Below are positions 33,247-40,910 of a stretch of 41,427 nucleotides of DNA, one piece after another. Made by a program: the position numbers and the translations under genes. This DNA is from Burkholderiales bacterium (GTDB lineage: Bacteria > Pseudomonadota > Gammaproteobacteria > Burkholderiales > SG8-39). A model generated the notes under the pieces. That model was not told the DNA's origin. It saw only the letters and a program-made list of their open reading frames with translations, and ran no database searches. Numbering within the stretch: the first letter of the stretch is position 1; each line of letters starts with the position of its first letter. The stretch covers positions 1-41,427 of the forward strand of contig JADGRQ010000037.1 of NCBI GenBank assembly GCA_017880775.1, given 5' to 3'.

Positions 33247-34953
33247 TCAATACGCGCGCACTTGGGCGATCGGCCTGCCGGCGAGATCCACCATGTGGAC
33301 CGCGCAGGCGATGCACGGATCGAAGGAATGCACCGTGCGCAGCACTTCGAGCGGCAGCTCGGTGTTGGCGACCGGGTTGCCGACGAGCGACGCTTCGTAA
33401 GGACCCATGGCCTCGCTGTCGTCGCGCGGCCCCGCGTTCCAGGTCGAGGGCACGACCGCCTGGTAATTCTTGATTTTGGCGTTTTCGATCACGACCCAAT
33501 GAGAGAGCACGCCGCGCGGCGCTTCATGAAAGCCGACGCCCTGCACCTCGCCTTTCGGGAACTCGGGGGGATTGAACGTCGCGTAGTCTCCCTTGGCGAT
33601 ATTCGCCATCAGCAGGTTCCACTGGTTCTCGAGGCTGTCGAGCAATACCGCGCAACGCACGCCGCGTGCGGCGATGCGGCCGATGGTCGAGTGCAGCGCC
33701 GTGAGCGGAATCTCCTTCCCGCCCACCGCCTTCGCGATCGCGAGGGTGCGCTCCAGGTGTTTCTTGGTGCCGGCGTGGCCGGCGAGCAGCATCGCGACGA
33801 CATTGGGAAGCGGACCCACCTGGGTGCGCTTGCCGTGAAAGGTCGGCGCCTTGATCCAGGAGTACTTGCCGTCGTCCTGAAAATCGGTGTAGCCCGGGGT
33901 CGTCTCCCCCTTGAACGGGTGCTTGGTGCCACCGCCGTCGGCGTACGTGTACCACGCGTGTTTCACGCTCTCGGCGACGCCGTCGCGGAAGTAGGGATCG
34001 TTGAATGCCGTAATCGGCTTGAACTTCGCGAGGTCGCCGCCGTCGATGTAACCTCCCGGCAGTTCGAACTGGGTGCCCTTGGTGTCGAGCGGCATGTCGG
34101 GCACGGACAGGTAATTCACGATGCCGGCGCCGTACTTGGTCCAGTCGGCATACAGCGCGCCGACCGCGGCGATGTCGGGCAGCATCGCGTTGTAGACGAA
34201 GTCCTTGAGAGCGTCGATCCACGACTTGATCGCGTATAAACGCTCCAGCGTCAGCGTCGACTGGCTCTCCGGGTTGATCGGATTGGCGACGCCGCCGACG
34301 GCGACGTTCTGGATGTGCGGCGTCTTCGAGCCGAGCACGCTCACGATCTTGTTGGCCGTTCGCTGCGCGTCGAAGGCCTGCAGGTAATGGGTTGCCGCGA
34401 GCAGGTTCACGTCCGGCGGCAGCTTCATTGCCGGATGGCCCCAGTAACCCGAGGCGAACACGCCAAGCTGCCCCGAGCCGACGAACTTGGTGAGCCGCTC
34501 CTTGACCGCCGCGATCTCCGGAACGCTGTTGTGCTGGTAATCCGACAGCGTCGCGCCGATCTTCGCGGCGCCCGCCGGGTCGCCCTTGAGCGCCGAGGTG
34601 ATGTCGACCCAGTCGAGGGCGGCGAGCTGATAGAAATGCACGATATGGTCGTGCACGCCGTGCGCGCCCATGATCAGGTTGCGGATGTACTGCGCGTTGA
34701 GCGGCACCTCCATCTGCAGCGCGTTCTCGACCGCGCGCACCGAGGTGATGGCGTGCACCGTCGTGCAGACGCCGCAGATGCGCTGCGTGAACACCCAGGC
34801 GTCGCGCGGATCGCGGCCCTTGAGGATGGTTTCGATGCCCCGCCACATCTGGCCGGACGACCAGGCCTTCTTCACCACGCCGCCATCGACTTCGACATCG
34901 ATGCGCAGATGGCCTTCGATTCGGGTGATCGGATCAACGACGATGCGCGTCAT
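33247..34953 (-). CDS. hybC: [NiFe] uptake hydrogenase large subunit, HybC type
   Basis: 568 residues from ATG 34953, favoured over GTG 34959 by the spacing of GAGGGAG. The L1 motif is RICGVCTTVH (C60, C63) and L2 is DPCIACAVH (C547, C550), so all four nickel-iron cysteines are present. The 15 residues after the final His (MVDLAGRPIAQVRAY) are the peptide cut off by the protease encoded next. Conserved: RIEGHLRIDVEVDG, MWRGIETILKGRDPRDA, EAPRGVLSHWVVIEN. The gene order small, FeS, NrfD, large, protease, HybE-like mirrors E. coli hybOABCDE, so group 1c membrane-linked H2 uptake is the best call. Confidence 0.95.
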   Translation of the reverse strand: MTRIVVDPITRIEGHLRIDVEVDGGVVKKAWSSGQMWRGIETILKGRDPRDAWVFTQRICGVCTTVHAITSVRAVENALQMEVPLNAQYIRNLIMGAHGVHDHIVHFYQLAALDWVDITSALKGDPAGAAKIGATLSDYQHNSVPEIAAVKERLTKFVGSGQLGVFASGYWGHPAMKLPPDVNLLAATHYLQAFDAQRTANKIVSVLGSKTPHIQNVAVGGVANPINPESQSTLTLERLYAIKSWIDALKDFVYNAMLPDIAAVGALYADWTKYGAGIVNYLSVPDMPLDTKGTQFELPGGYIDGGDLAKFKPITAFNDPYFRDGVAESVKHAWYTYADGGGTKHPFKGETTPGYTDFQDDGKYSWIKAPTFHGKRTQVGPLPNVVAMLLAGHAGTKKHLERTLAIAKAVGGKEIPLTALHSTIGRIAARGVRCAVLLDSLENQWNLLMANIAKGDYATFNPPEFPKGEVQGVGFHEAPRGVLSHWVVIENAKIKNYQAVVPSTWNAGPRDDSEAMGPYEASLVGNPVANTELPLEVLRTVHSFDPCIACAVHMVDLAGRPIAQVRAY

Positions 34954-34963
34954 GGCCACTCCC

Positions 34964-36136
34964 TCAGGCGTTCACGTTACGGCGCGGCACGGGCTGGATC
35001 AGAACCGGCAGCGACTTGACGAAGACGAGATACAGCAGGATTTCCAGGCATACCATGCCGATCGTGACCATCAACTCCGGCACGCTCGGGAAGTAGCTCC
35101 AGCCCGCGGTTCCCTGGTACGCGATCAGCCACGAATTGAGGCGGTAAAGCGATCCTCCGGCGAGCGCGGCGCAGCCCGCGAGGAATACCGTGCGCTCGCT
35201 GCGCCGGCGCGCGTCGCTCGAGAGCAGCGCGATCGCCGCGCCGAACGCTCCGGTTTCGAGCCAGAACATGAGCGAATCGCGACTGGCCGTGAAGGCGAGA
35301 GCCGAATGGCCGCCAAGCACGACCGGCAGCAGGCGCAGCAGCAGGAAGGCGGCGATCAGCCACATCATCACCCGCGAGATCGAAGCGAGCAGCGGCAGCT
35401 CCGACGGCGTGCGGAAAGCGCGCCGCACGAGGGTCGCTTCGAACATCACCACGGCGTACCCCATGGCGACGGCCGACAGCACGAAGAGCAGCGGCAGCAG
35501 CTCGGTCCACCACAGCGGCGACAGCTTCGCTTTGGTCACCAGAAGGATCGAGCCGAGCGAGGATTGGTGCATGGTCGGCAGCAGCACCCCGAGGGCGATG
35601 ATGACGAACATCGCCTTGTCGAGCGCGCGGCGGACAGCGTCCATGCCGCGCCAATGAGCGAAGCGCTCGAGGAACGCGGGCGAAAACTCGATCCATAACA
35701 CCAGGGTGTACGCCATCACGCACAACGCCACCTCGAACATGATCGAGTTCGGGTTCCCATACCAGGGCAGCAGCAGGTTGTAGAACTGCCAGTAGCGCAC
35801 CAGATCGACCATCACCGCCATCCCCGCCAGCGTGTAGCCGAACAAGGCACCAAGGAGGGCGGGTCGCATGAGCGGGTGGTACTGGCCCCGGTTGAAGATG
35901 TAGGTGAGCAGCGCCATGGCGAATCCGCCGCAACCGACGGCGGTGCCGATGATCACGTCGACCACGATCCAGATGCCCCACGGATAGCCCGGATTGAGAT
36001 TGGTGACCGCGCCGATCCCGTAGTAGAAGCGCACGCCGATGTAGTAGAACGCGATGGCGACGAACAACGATAACAGCGCCACCGGGAGCGTGAACAGGCG
36101 CCCGCCGACGGGCCGCGGTGCGGCGTGCGTGGTCAT
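34964..36136 (-). CDS. hybB: HybB/NrfD-type membrane subunit of hydrogenase
   Basis: 390 residues with about ten membrane helices and no haem motif, as in PsrC/NrfD/HybB proteins. Segments such as NLNPGYPWGIWIVVDVIIGT and MHQSSLGSILLVTKAKLSPL are typical of HybB. It should pass electrons from the Fe-S subunit to menaquinone or ubiquinone and, in E. coli Hyd-2, lets the enzyme work as a proton pump. The ATG overlaps the hybA stop (ATGA). Confidence 0.93.
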   Translation of the reverse strand: MTTHAAPRPVGGRLFTLPVALLSLFVAIAFYYIGVRFYYGIGAVTNLNPGYPWGIWIVVDVIIGTAVGCGGFAMALLTYIFNRGQYHPLMRPALLGALFGYTLAGMAVMVDLVRYWQFYNLLLPWYGNPNSIMFEVALCVMAYTLVLWIEFSPAFLERFAHWRGMDAVRRALDKAMFVIIALGVLLPTMHQSSLGSILLVTKAKLSPLWWTELLPLLFVLSAVAMGYAVVMFEATLVRRAFRTPSELPLLASISRVMMWLIAAFLLLRLLPVVLGGHSALAFTASRDSLMFWLETGAFGAAIALLSSDARRRSERTVFLAGCAALAGGSLYRLNSWLIAYQGTAGWSYFPSVPELMVTIGMVCLEILLYLVFVKSLPVLIQPVPRRNVNA

Positions 36137-37161
36137 GACGGTCGGCTCCCGTGCGAAGGATCGGACCGCCCCGGATCGTGCGGCGCGCGGCGCACCGCGC
36201 GCCACACCAGGACGACGAGCCCGCCGAAAAGGGCGAGCGGGGCGATGAAGCCCTTGTAGATCGTGTGCTGAACGCCTTCGGCGATGGCCGCGAAGGAATG
36301 TTCCGGAAGCTTCGGCAGCCCCAGTTTCTCGAACGACACCGCCGCCAGATAACGCACCTGGGTGCCGCCGCCGTCCTTCACGCCGTAGACCCCATCCGCA
36401 TACTGCGCGACGACACCCTCGTACCTGGGCCGTTTCTCGGTCAGGCTGCCCCGCGGAAACTCGTAACGGCTGCCGGCCTTCGCTGCGAGCCGGGCCTCGG
36501 CTTCCTCTTGCAGCGCCGCCACGGGCCCGAACAGCGACGCCCCGGTCGGACAGACATCGCAGCACGCGGGAATGCCGCCCTTGGCAAGCAAGTGCGAGCA
36601 CATCTCACATTTGTTGATGCGGCCGAATGGCACCGTGAGATCGAACTGCGGCACCCCGAACGGGCAGCCGTAGGAGCAGTAACGGCAACCGATGCAGGCG
36701 TCCTTGTTGTAGGTGACGACGCCGGTCTTCGGGTCCTTCTTCATAGCGCTGACCGGGCAGACCGACACGCACGACGGATCGACGCAGTGCAGGCAGTGCC
36801 GCTTGACGAACGCGAATCCGTCCTTCTCGCGGTCCTTCACCTCGCGCGTGCCGTCGACAAAAGCCTTGATCACGTTCAGCGTGCGGCCATCGAGGTCCTG
36901 CGCCGAGTCCCAAGTACCCTCGTTCCAGCGCGCGAGTTCGGCGGGCATCGCCGCCGGCTGCCCGTTCGCCTGCTTGCACGCGCTGACGCAGGCCTTGCAG
37001 CCGACGCAGACCGTCGAGTCGTACAGCATCCCGAGCGCCTGCGGCGGCAGCTGCTTGTCCGGCCGGGCGAGCGAAAAGGCCTGCGCGTCTCCGGCCGCCG
37101 TCGCGCCTGCCGCCGCACCGCCGAGCGATCGTTTCAGGAACTCACGCCGGTTCATCGACAT
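36133..37161 (-). CDS. hybA: HybA-like periplasmic Fe-S electron-transfer subunit
   Basis: 342 residues from ATG 37161 (ATG 37155 also possible). A Tat signal NRREFLKRSLGG is followed by an Ala-rich segment. Four cysteine clusters follow: CVGCKACVSACKQANG, HCLHCVDPSCVSVCPVSAM, ACIGCRYCSYGCPFG, and CEMC with ACCDVCPTGA, consistent with four [4Fe-4S] clusters. A C-terminal membrane anchor (APLALFGGLVVLVWRAVRR) follows, as in HybA. It links the small subunit to HybB. Confidence 0.94.
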   Translation of the reverse strand: MSMNRREFLKRSLGGAAAGATAAGDAQAFSLARPDKQLPPQALGMLYDSTVCVGCKACVSACKQANGQPAAMPAELARWNEGTWDSAQDLDGRTLNVIKAFVDGTREVKDREKDGFAFVKRHCLHCVDPSCVSVCPVSAMKKDPKTGVVTYNKDACIGCRYCSYGCPFGVPQFDLTVPFGRINKCEMCSHLLAKGGIPACCDVCPTGASLFGPVAALQEEAEARLAAKAGSRYEFPRGSLTEKRPRYEGVVAQYADGVYGVKDGGGTQVRYLAAVSFEKLGLPKLPEHSFAAIAEGVQHTIYKGFIAPLALFGGLVVLVWRAVRRAPHDPGRSDPSHGSRPS

Positions 37162-37175
37162 GGTGCGCTCCCTCC

Positions 37176-38369
37176 TCAATCGGTCTTGACGGGCGGCTGG
37201 TCTTCGCTTGCGGGCTTGCCGTCCATGTTGCGCGCGGCCACGGCCGCCGCGCCCACCGCGGCGCCGACGAGGCCGGCGACGATCGCAACCGCCAGCGGAT
37301 CGACCGCGGCGCCCTTGGCGCCGTCCACGGTCGGGTATGCGTTGGGCGGCGTAAGCGTCTTCACCATCGCGAGCGAATGGATCGGCTTGGTGAACGCGGT
37401 CTCCTTTTCTGTGCAGCCGAAGCAGGGATGGCCGGTTCCGACCGGCCATGAGCCGAAGCCGACGTCGCCGAAGCCGATGGCCGGACAATTGGCGTGCGTT
37501 TCCGGTCCCTTGCAGCCGATCTTGTAGAGGCACCAGCCCTGCCGGTGGCCGAGGTCCCCGAACTGGAGCGCGAAGCGGCCGGCATCGAAATGCGGTCGCC
37601 GCTCGCAGTTCTCGTGGATCAGGCGGCCGTAAGCGAAGCGCGGCCGGTTCTTCTCGTCCAGCTCCGGCGCACGCTTGAACGTGAGCAGGTAGAGCACCGT
37701 CGAGATGAAGTTGTACGGATTGGGCGGGCAGCCTGGAACGTTGATCACGGTCTTGCCGGGCAGCGCTTCGAAGGTGCCGACCGCGCCGGTCGGATTGGGG
37801 CTCGCGGACTGAATTCCGCCCCAGGAGGCGCACGAGCCGATGGCGATGATGGCGGCGGCGTCGGCCGCCACCTCGCGCACGGTCTCGAGCTGGGTCTTGC
37901 CGCCGACCTTGCAGTACACACCGTTGTCCTTGGTCGGAATGCCGCCCTCGGTGACCAGAATGTACTGGCCCTTCTTCTCCTGCATGATCTTGTGCTTGTG
38001 CTCCAAGGCCTGCTTTCCGGCACCGACGTTCAGGGTCTCGTGGTACTCGAGCGAGATCAGGTCGAGAATCAGGTTCTCCACCGTAGGATGGAACGAGCGC
38101 AAAAGAGATTCGGTGCAACCCGTGCATTCCTGGCCGTGAAGCCAGATGACCGACGGCCGCACGCCCGCCGTTGCCGCCTCCGCCATGCGCACACCCGCCG
38201 TCGATCCCAGACCCATCGTCGCGGCGACGCCGGTGCAAAACGTAAGGAACTCGCGCCGCGTCATGCCTCCGATGCCGCTGTCGGCATCGTCGAAGCGGCG
38301 CAGCACGTCGGCACGCAGCTCCTTGGGTTTGACCGCGGGTTGTTTGACTGCAGCGGCAGGCGTTTCCAT
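37176..38369 (-). CDS. hybO: [NiFe] hydrogenase small subunit, HybO type
   Basis: 397 residues from ATG 38369 with GGGGGAG upstream. A long Tat leader has MTRREFLTF at 36-44. Proximal cluster: C82 and C85 (ECTGCTE), C180 (GSCASWGG), C214 (VPGCPPNP). The two extra cysteines of O2-tolerant group 1d enzymes are both Gly here (G84 and G184). Distal site: H252, C255, C280, C286; medial: C295, C316, C319. A C-terminal membrane helix lies at about 357-379. This is a standard, probably O2-sensitive, group 1c small subunit. It is the first gene of an operon that probably extends about 15 kb to the nickel permease. Confidence 0.95.
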   Translation of the reverse strand: METPAAAVKQPAVKPKELRADVLRRFDDADSGIGGMTRREFLTFCTGVAATMGLGSTAGVRMAEAATAGVRPSVIWLHGQECTGCTESLLRSFHPTVENLILDLISLEYHETLNVGAGKQALEHKHKIMQEKKGQYILVTEGGIPTKDNGVYCKVGGKTQLETVREVAADAAAIIAIGSCASWGGIQSASPNPTGAVGTFEALPGKTVINVPGCPPNPYNFISTVLYLLTFKRAPELDEKNRPRFAYGRLIHENCERRPHFDAGRFALQFGDLGHRQGWCLYKIGCKGPETHANCPAIGFGDVGFGSWPVGTGHPCFGCTEKETAFTKPIHSLAMVKTLTPPNAYPTVDGAKGAAVDPLAVAIVAGLVGAAVGAAAVAARNMDGKPASEDQPPVKTD

Positions 38370-38399
38370 CCGATCTCCCCCTTCGCTTTGGCTTCGGGC

Positions 38400-38441
38400 G
38401 ATGTTGAATCGGGTGGGACTGTGCCGCTTGATGCAGATCAA
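38400..38441 (-). promoter_or_regulatory. FNR/Anr site for the hydrogenase operon
   Basis: TTGATGCAGATCAA at 38428-38441 is a perfect match to the FNR consensus TTGAT-N4-ATCAA. A site centred at -41.5 would put transcription start near 38393, 24 nt before the hybO ATG. A weak -10-like CAACAT lies at 38406-38401. Anaerobic activation of the hyb-hyp operon is inferred. Confidence 0.7.
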
Positions 38442-38459
38442 ACGGAAATCGTGCTGGAT

Positions 38460-38501
38460 TTGACGTGGGTCAAGCGAGGAGGCGGACGCGCTCTGTAGCG
38501 T
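38460..38501 (+). promoter_or_regulatory. Second FNR-like site, facing the cytochrome gene
   Basis: TTGACGTGGGTCAA at 38460-38473 is a perfect palindrome with one change per half from the FNR consensus. A TAGCGT hexamer at 38496-38501 falls exactly where the -10 element belongs if the site is centred at -41.5 for rightward transcription, starting near 38508. The two sites are 32 bp apart, about three helical turns. Confidence 0.5.
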
Positions 38502-38575
38502 TTGCCAAAGTCCGATCGTGGATACCTAGAGCGCCACCGACGCGTTCGCAGGGCGCTGGCTGGGAGGATTGCGGA

Positions 38576-39043
38576 ATGTTCAGTCGCTCAGGCAATGCGG
38601 GTCTGAAGTGGGCGCTCTTGGTTGGCGCTGTGGCGCTGGCGGTGGTCGTTTGGTCCGAGTTGAGGTCTGGGGTTTCCGATCCCGGGCTGGTTTCCCGGGC
38701 GCTGGGTCCGGCGAACGTGAGCTACCTGTTCAAGGCTCAAGTGAACGGCAGCAAAGGACCTGCGGCCCAATGCGTCGTCTGCCACGCGCTCGACCGGCGC
38801 GAAGCCCAGCGCGTCGCGCCCGGCCTGTGGGGAATCGTCGATGCGCCGAAGGCGCGGGCCGGTTGGTTCGCCTACTCGAGCGCGCTGCGCGCCAAGGGGG
38901 GCACCTGGACGGAAGCCGAACTCGACCGCTTCCTCGCCGACCCCCGAGCGTATGCCCCGGGCACGTCGATGATCATTTCCAGCATCCCCGACGACAAGGC
39001 GCGGCGCGAGTTGATCGCGTACCTGAAAACCTTGCGCGATTGA
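38576..39043 (+). CDS. Membrane-anchored or periplasmic c-type cytochrome (class I, one haem)
   Basis: 155 residues from ATG 38576, with GGGAGGATT before it. Residues 11-28 are a hydrophobic signal or anchor. The haem motif is CVVCH (AAQCVVCHALDRREA), followed by VAPGLWGIVD, and the candidate axial Met is in APGTSMII. The end SIPDDKARRELIAYLKTL is the usual C-terminal helix. It is divergent from hybO and shares the promoter region, so it probably carries electrons to or from the hydrogenase chain. It overlaps the start of the next gene (TTGA). Confidence 0.9.
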   Translation: MFSRSGNAGLKWALLVGAVALAVVVWSELRSGVSDPGLVSRALGPANVSYLFKAQVNGSKGPAAQCVVCHALDRREAQRVAPGLWGIVDAPKARAGWFAYSSALRAKGGTWTEAELDRFLADPRAYAPGTSMIISSIPDDKARRELIAYLKTLRD

Positions 39044-40212
39044 CCACGCGCGTCACCGCCGAGCCGAGCATCCGCGCCGAAGCGAGCGTTGCGCGAGGCC
39101 GGCTGCAGTTGCGTCGCCTGACGAACACCCGACCGGCGCAGGTTTCGCGCGTGCTCGTCGGCAGCGCCCTCGATGAGGTTCCGCGCCGTCTGGCGTTGCT
39201 CCTGCCGGTGTGCGGCCACGCCCACGCCTTGGCCGGCCTCGGTGCGATGGAAGCTGCGCTCGGCATCCCGGTCAGCCCCGCGCAGGCGGCGGCGCGCCGG
39301 GTGATCGTGCTGGCGGAGCAGGCTGCGGCGCTCGCATGGCGCACGATGATCGACTGGGCGGCGCTGGTCGGGGAAGCCGCGGATCCTCGGCCGCTTGCTG
39401 AGCTGCGGCGCCTGCGTAACGCGTTGGCGGCAGCGTTGTTCGGACCCGGGGCCTGGGATCGGATCGGCGGCGCCTCGCTTCGGCCCGATATCGCAGAGGC
39501 ACGTCGGGCTGCGCAGGCCATCGGGGCGCGGCTCTGCGCACTGATCCCCGAGATCTCGGATCTTTCGGCGCCGTTTGCGCGCGTCAGCGCAGAGCTGCAG
39601 GCGGGAGGCAGCATTCCGGCGCGTGTGGTTGCTGCCGCACGGCAGCCGGAGCTTGCGGGCTATGGGCGGCACGACCTGCCTTTCGTTGCCGAGCGCAAGG
39701 CCGAGTGGTTTCACGCACGGCTCGCCGCCGAACCCAATTTCGGGGACACGCCGACCGTCGATGGCACGCCCGCGGAGACCGGGGCCTTGGCGGAGCGCCG
39801 GCACGCACTGGTCGCGGAAGCCTGTGCAGCTTGGGGCGCCGGGCTCGCCGCACGTTTTTTTGCGCAGGCGCTCGATCTGGTCACGCTGCCGGCGAGATTT
39901 GAATCCGCACTGGCCGGGACCGAGGCCGACGCGCCGCAGGCTTGCGACTGCCATGGACGCGGTGCGGGCACCGGGATCGCCGAGACGACGCGCGGTGTTC
40001 TCGCGCATTACATTGCAGTCGAGGACGGCAGGGTCGTCCGCGCTCGCAGCGTCGCCCCCACCGAATGGAATTTTCACCCGGCCGGCCCATTTGTCACCGC
40101 ACTCGCGGCGGCGCCATCCGTGAATCAGCCGCTCGAAGCGGCTCGCTGGCTCGCGGCGAGCATGGATCCCTGCGTCCCGTTCCAGATTGCCCGGATCGCC
40201 GATCCGCGCTGA
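39040..40212 (+). CDS. HupK/HoxV-like hydrogenase maturation protein (degenerate large-subunit relative)
   Basis: About 390 residues from a TTG at 39040 that overlaps the cytochrome stop. It resembles a [NiFe] large subunit with the metal site eroded. L1 is reduced to PVCGHAHAL (C58, where RxCGxC is expected). L2 is DPCVPFQ (C378, second Cys and His lost). The segment ETTRGVLAHYIAVEDGRVV matches EAPRGVLSHWVVIEN of the large subunit. Two further cysteines are in ACDCHGRG. HupK/HoxV proteins are thought to scaffold the Fe(CN)2CO unit before transfer to the large subunit. Its position by the hydrogenase operon supports this. Confidence 0.82.
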   Translation: MTTRVTAEPSIRAEASVARGRLQLRRLTNTRPAQVSRVLVGSALDEVPRRLALLLPVCGHAHALAGLGAMEAALGIPVSPAQAAARRVIVLAEQAAALAWRTMIDWAALVGEAADPRPLAELRRLRNALAAALFGPGAWDRIGGASLRPDIAEARRAAQAIGARLCALIPEISDLSAPFARVSAELQAGGSIPARVVAAARQPELAGYGRHDLPFVAERKAEWFHARLAAEPNFGDTPTVDGTPAETGALAERRHALVAEACAAWGAGLAARFFAQALDLVTLPARFESALAGTEADAPQACDCHGRGAGTGIAETTRGVLAHYIAVEDGRVVRARSVAPTEWNFHPAGPFVTALAAAPSVNQPLEAARWLAASMDPCVPFQIARIADPR

Positions 40213-40230
40213 ATACCGTATCGGGTACGC

Positions 40231-40674
40231 TCAGGGCGCGGATTCCGGCGCCTTCGCAGCCGGGTTTCCCGCCGTCCGACTCCAGTCCAGGTAATACGCG
40301 GTGAAGCGCCGGTCGCGCGTCGCGATGTGGCGCAGCTGGAACTGCGTCAGTTCGTCCATCTCGCCAGGCGCAAGCGCGCCGTCGCTCGTGGCGTGTCGCG
40401 AAGCCATGCCGCGCAGCGTCTCCATCATGCGGTCGTGATCGAGCACATGGTCGTCGTAGTCGGGGTAACTGCACATCCGCATCAGCAGTTGTTCGGACAT
40501 GAAATGCACGTCGCTGTACGCAACCAGTTGTTCGAGCAGCGCGCGCACCTGCGTCGCGTCGCGGCCCGGGCGCAAGGCATCGCCGAGCGCGCGCAGCATT
40601 GCGGTCTGCACCTGGTGCTCGCCATCGATGACTCCGGCCGATGCTTCGCCGTAGCTCGCCGGATCGTTGTCCAT
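40231..40674 (-). CDS. Bacteriohemerythrin
   Basis: 147 residues. All seven di-iron ligands are in place: H20, H57-x3-E61, H76-x3-H80, and H116-x4-D121 (LRHIATRDRRF). It is therefore a full O2-binding hemerythrin domain of normal length, with no signal peptide or fused sensor domain. It converges on the HupK-like gene with only 18 bp between stops. It may store, deliver or remove oxygen near the hydrogenase assembly, but this is inferred only from position. Confidence 0.92.
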   Translation of the reverse strand: MDNDPASYGEASAGVIDGEHQVQTAMLRALGDALRPGRDATQVRALLEQLVAYSDVHFMSEQLLMRMCSYPDYDDHVLDHDRMMETLRGMASRHATSDGALAPGEMDELTQFQLRHIATRDRRFTAYYLDWSRTAGNPAAKAPESAP

Positions 40675-40910
40675 GGTCCCCGTGGCTCCCTGGAACGCTG
40701 AACCGTAAACCTAGCACATCGCGATCGATCGCACGCACGCCAAGGCCGCCCGGGCGCGGGTCCGGCCGATACTGGGAATCCCGGCTGGCTGCCAAGGCTC
40801 GGCCAATCCGGCGTCACAATCAACACGCGGAGCGGATGCCGGAGCAGTAGCCTACGATCAGCATACGGAATTCATGCGCGCCATCATGCGACTGGAGTGA
40901 GGGAAACATC

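Noticed and set aside
38370-38427. Possible sigma-54 promoter before hybO
   Set aside because: A GGCAC is present, but no GC pair at the right 12-bp spacing was found; the FNR site is better supported.
40675-40910. Gap between hemerythrin and glucan phosphorylase genes examined for an RNA or small gene
   Set aside because: No tRNA-like fold, coding signal or conserved regulatory motif could be recognised.
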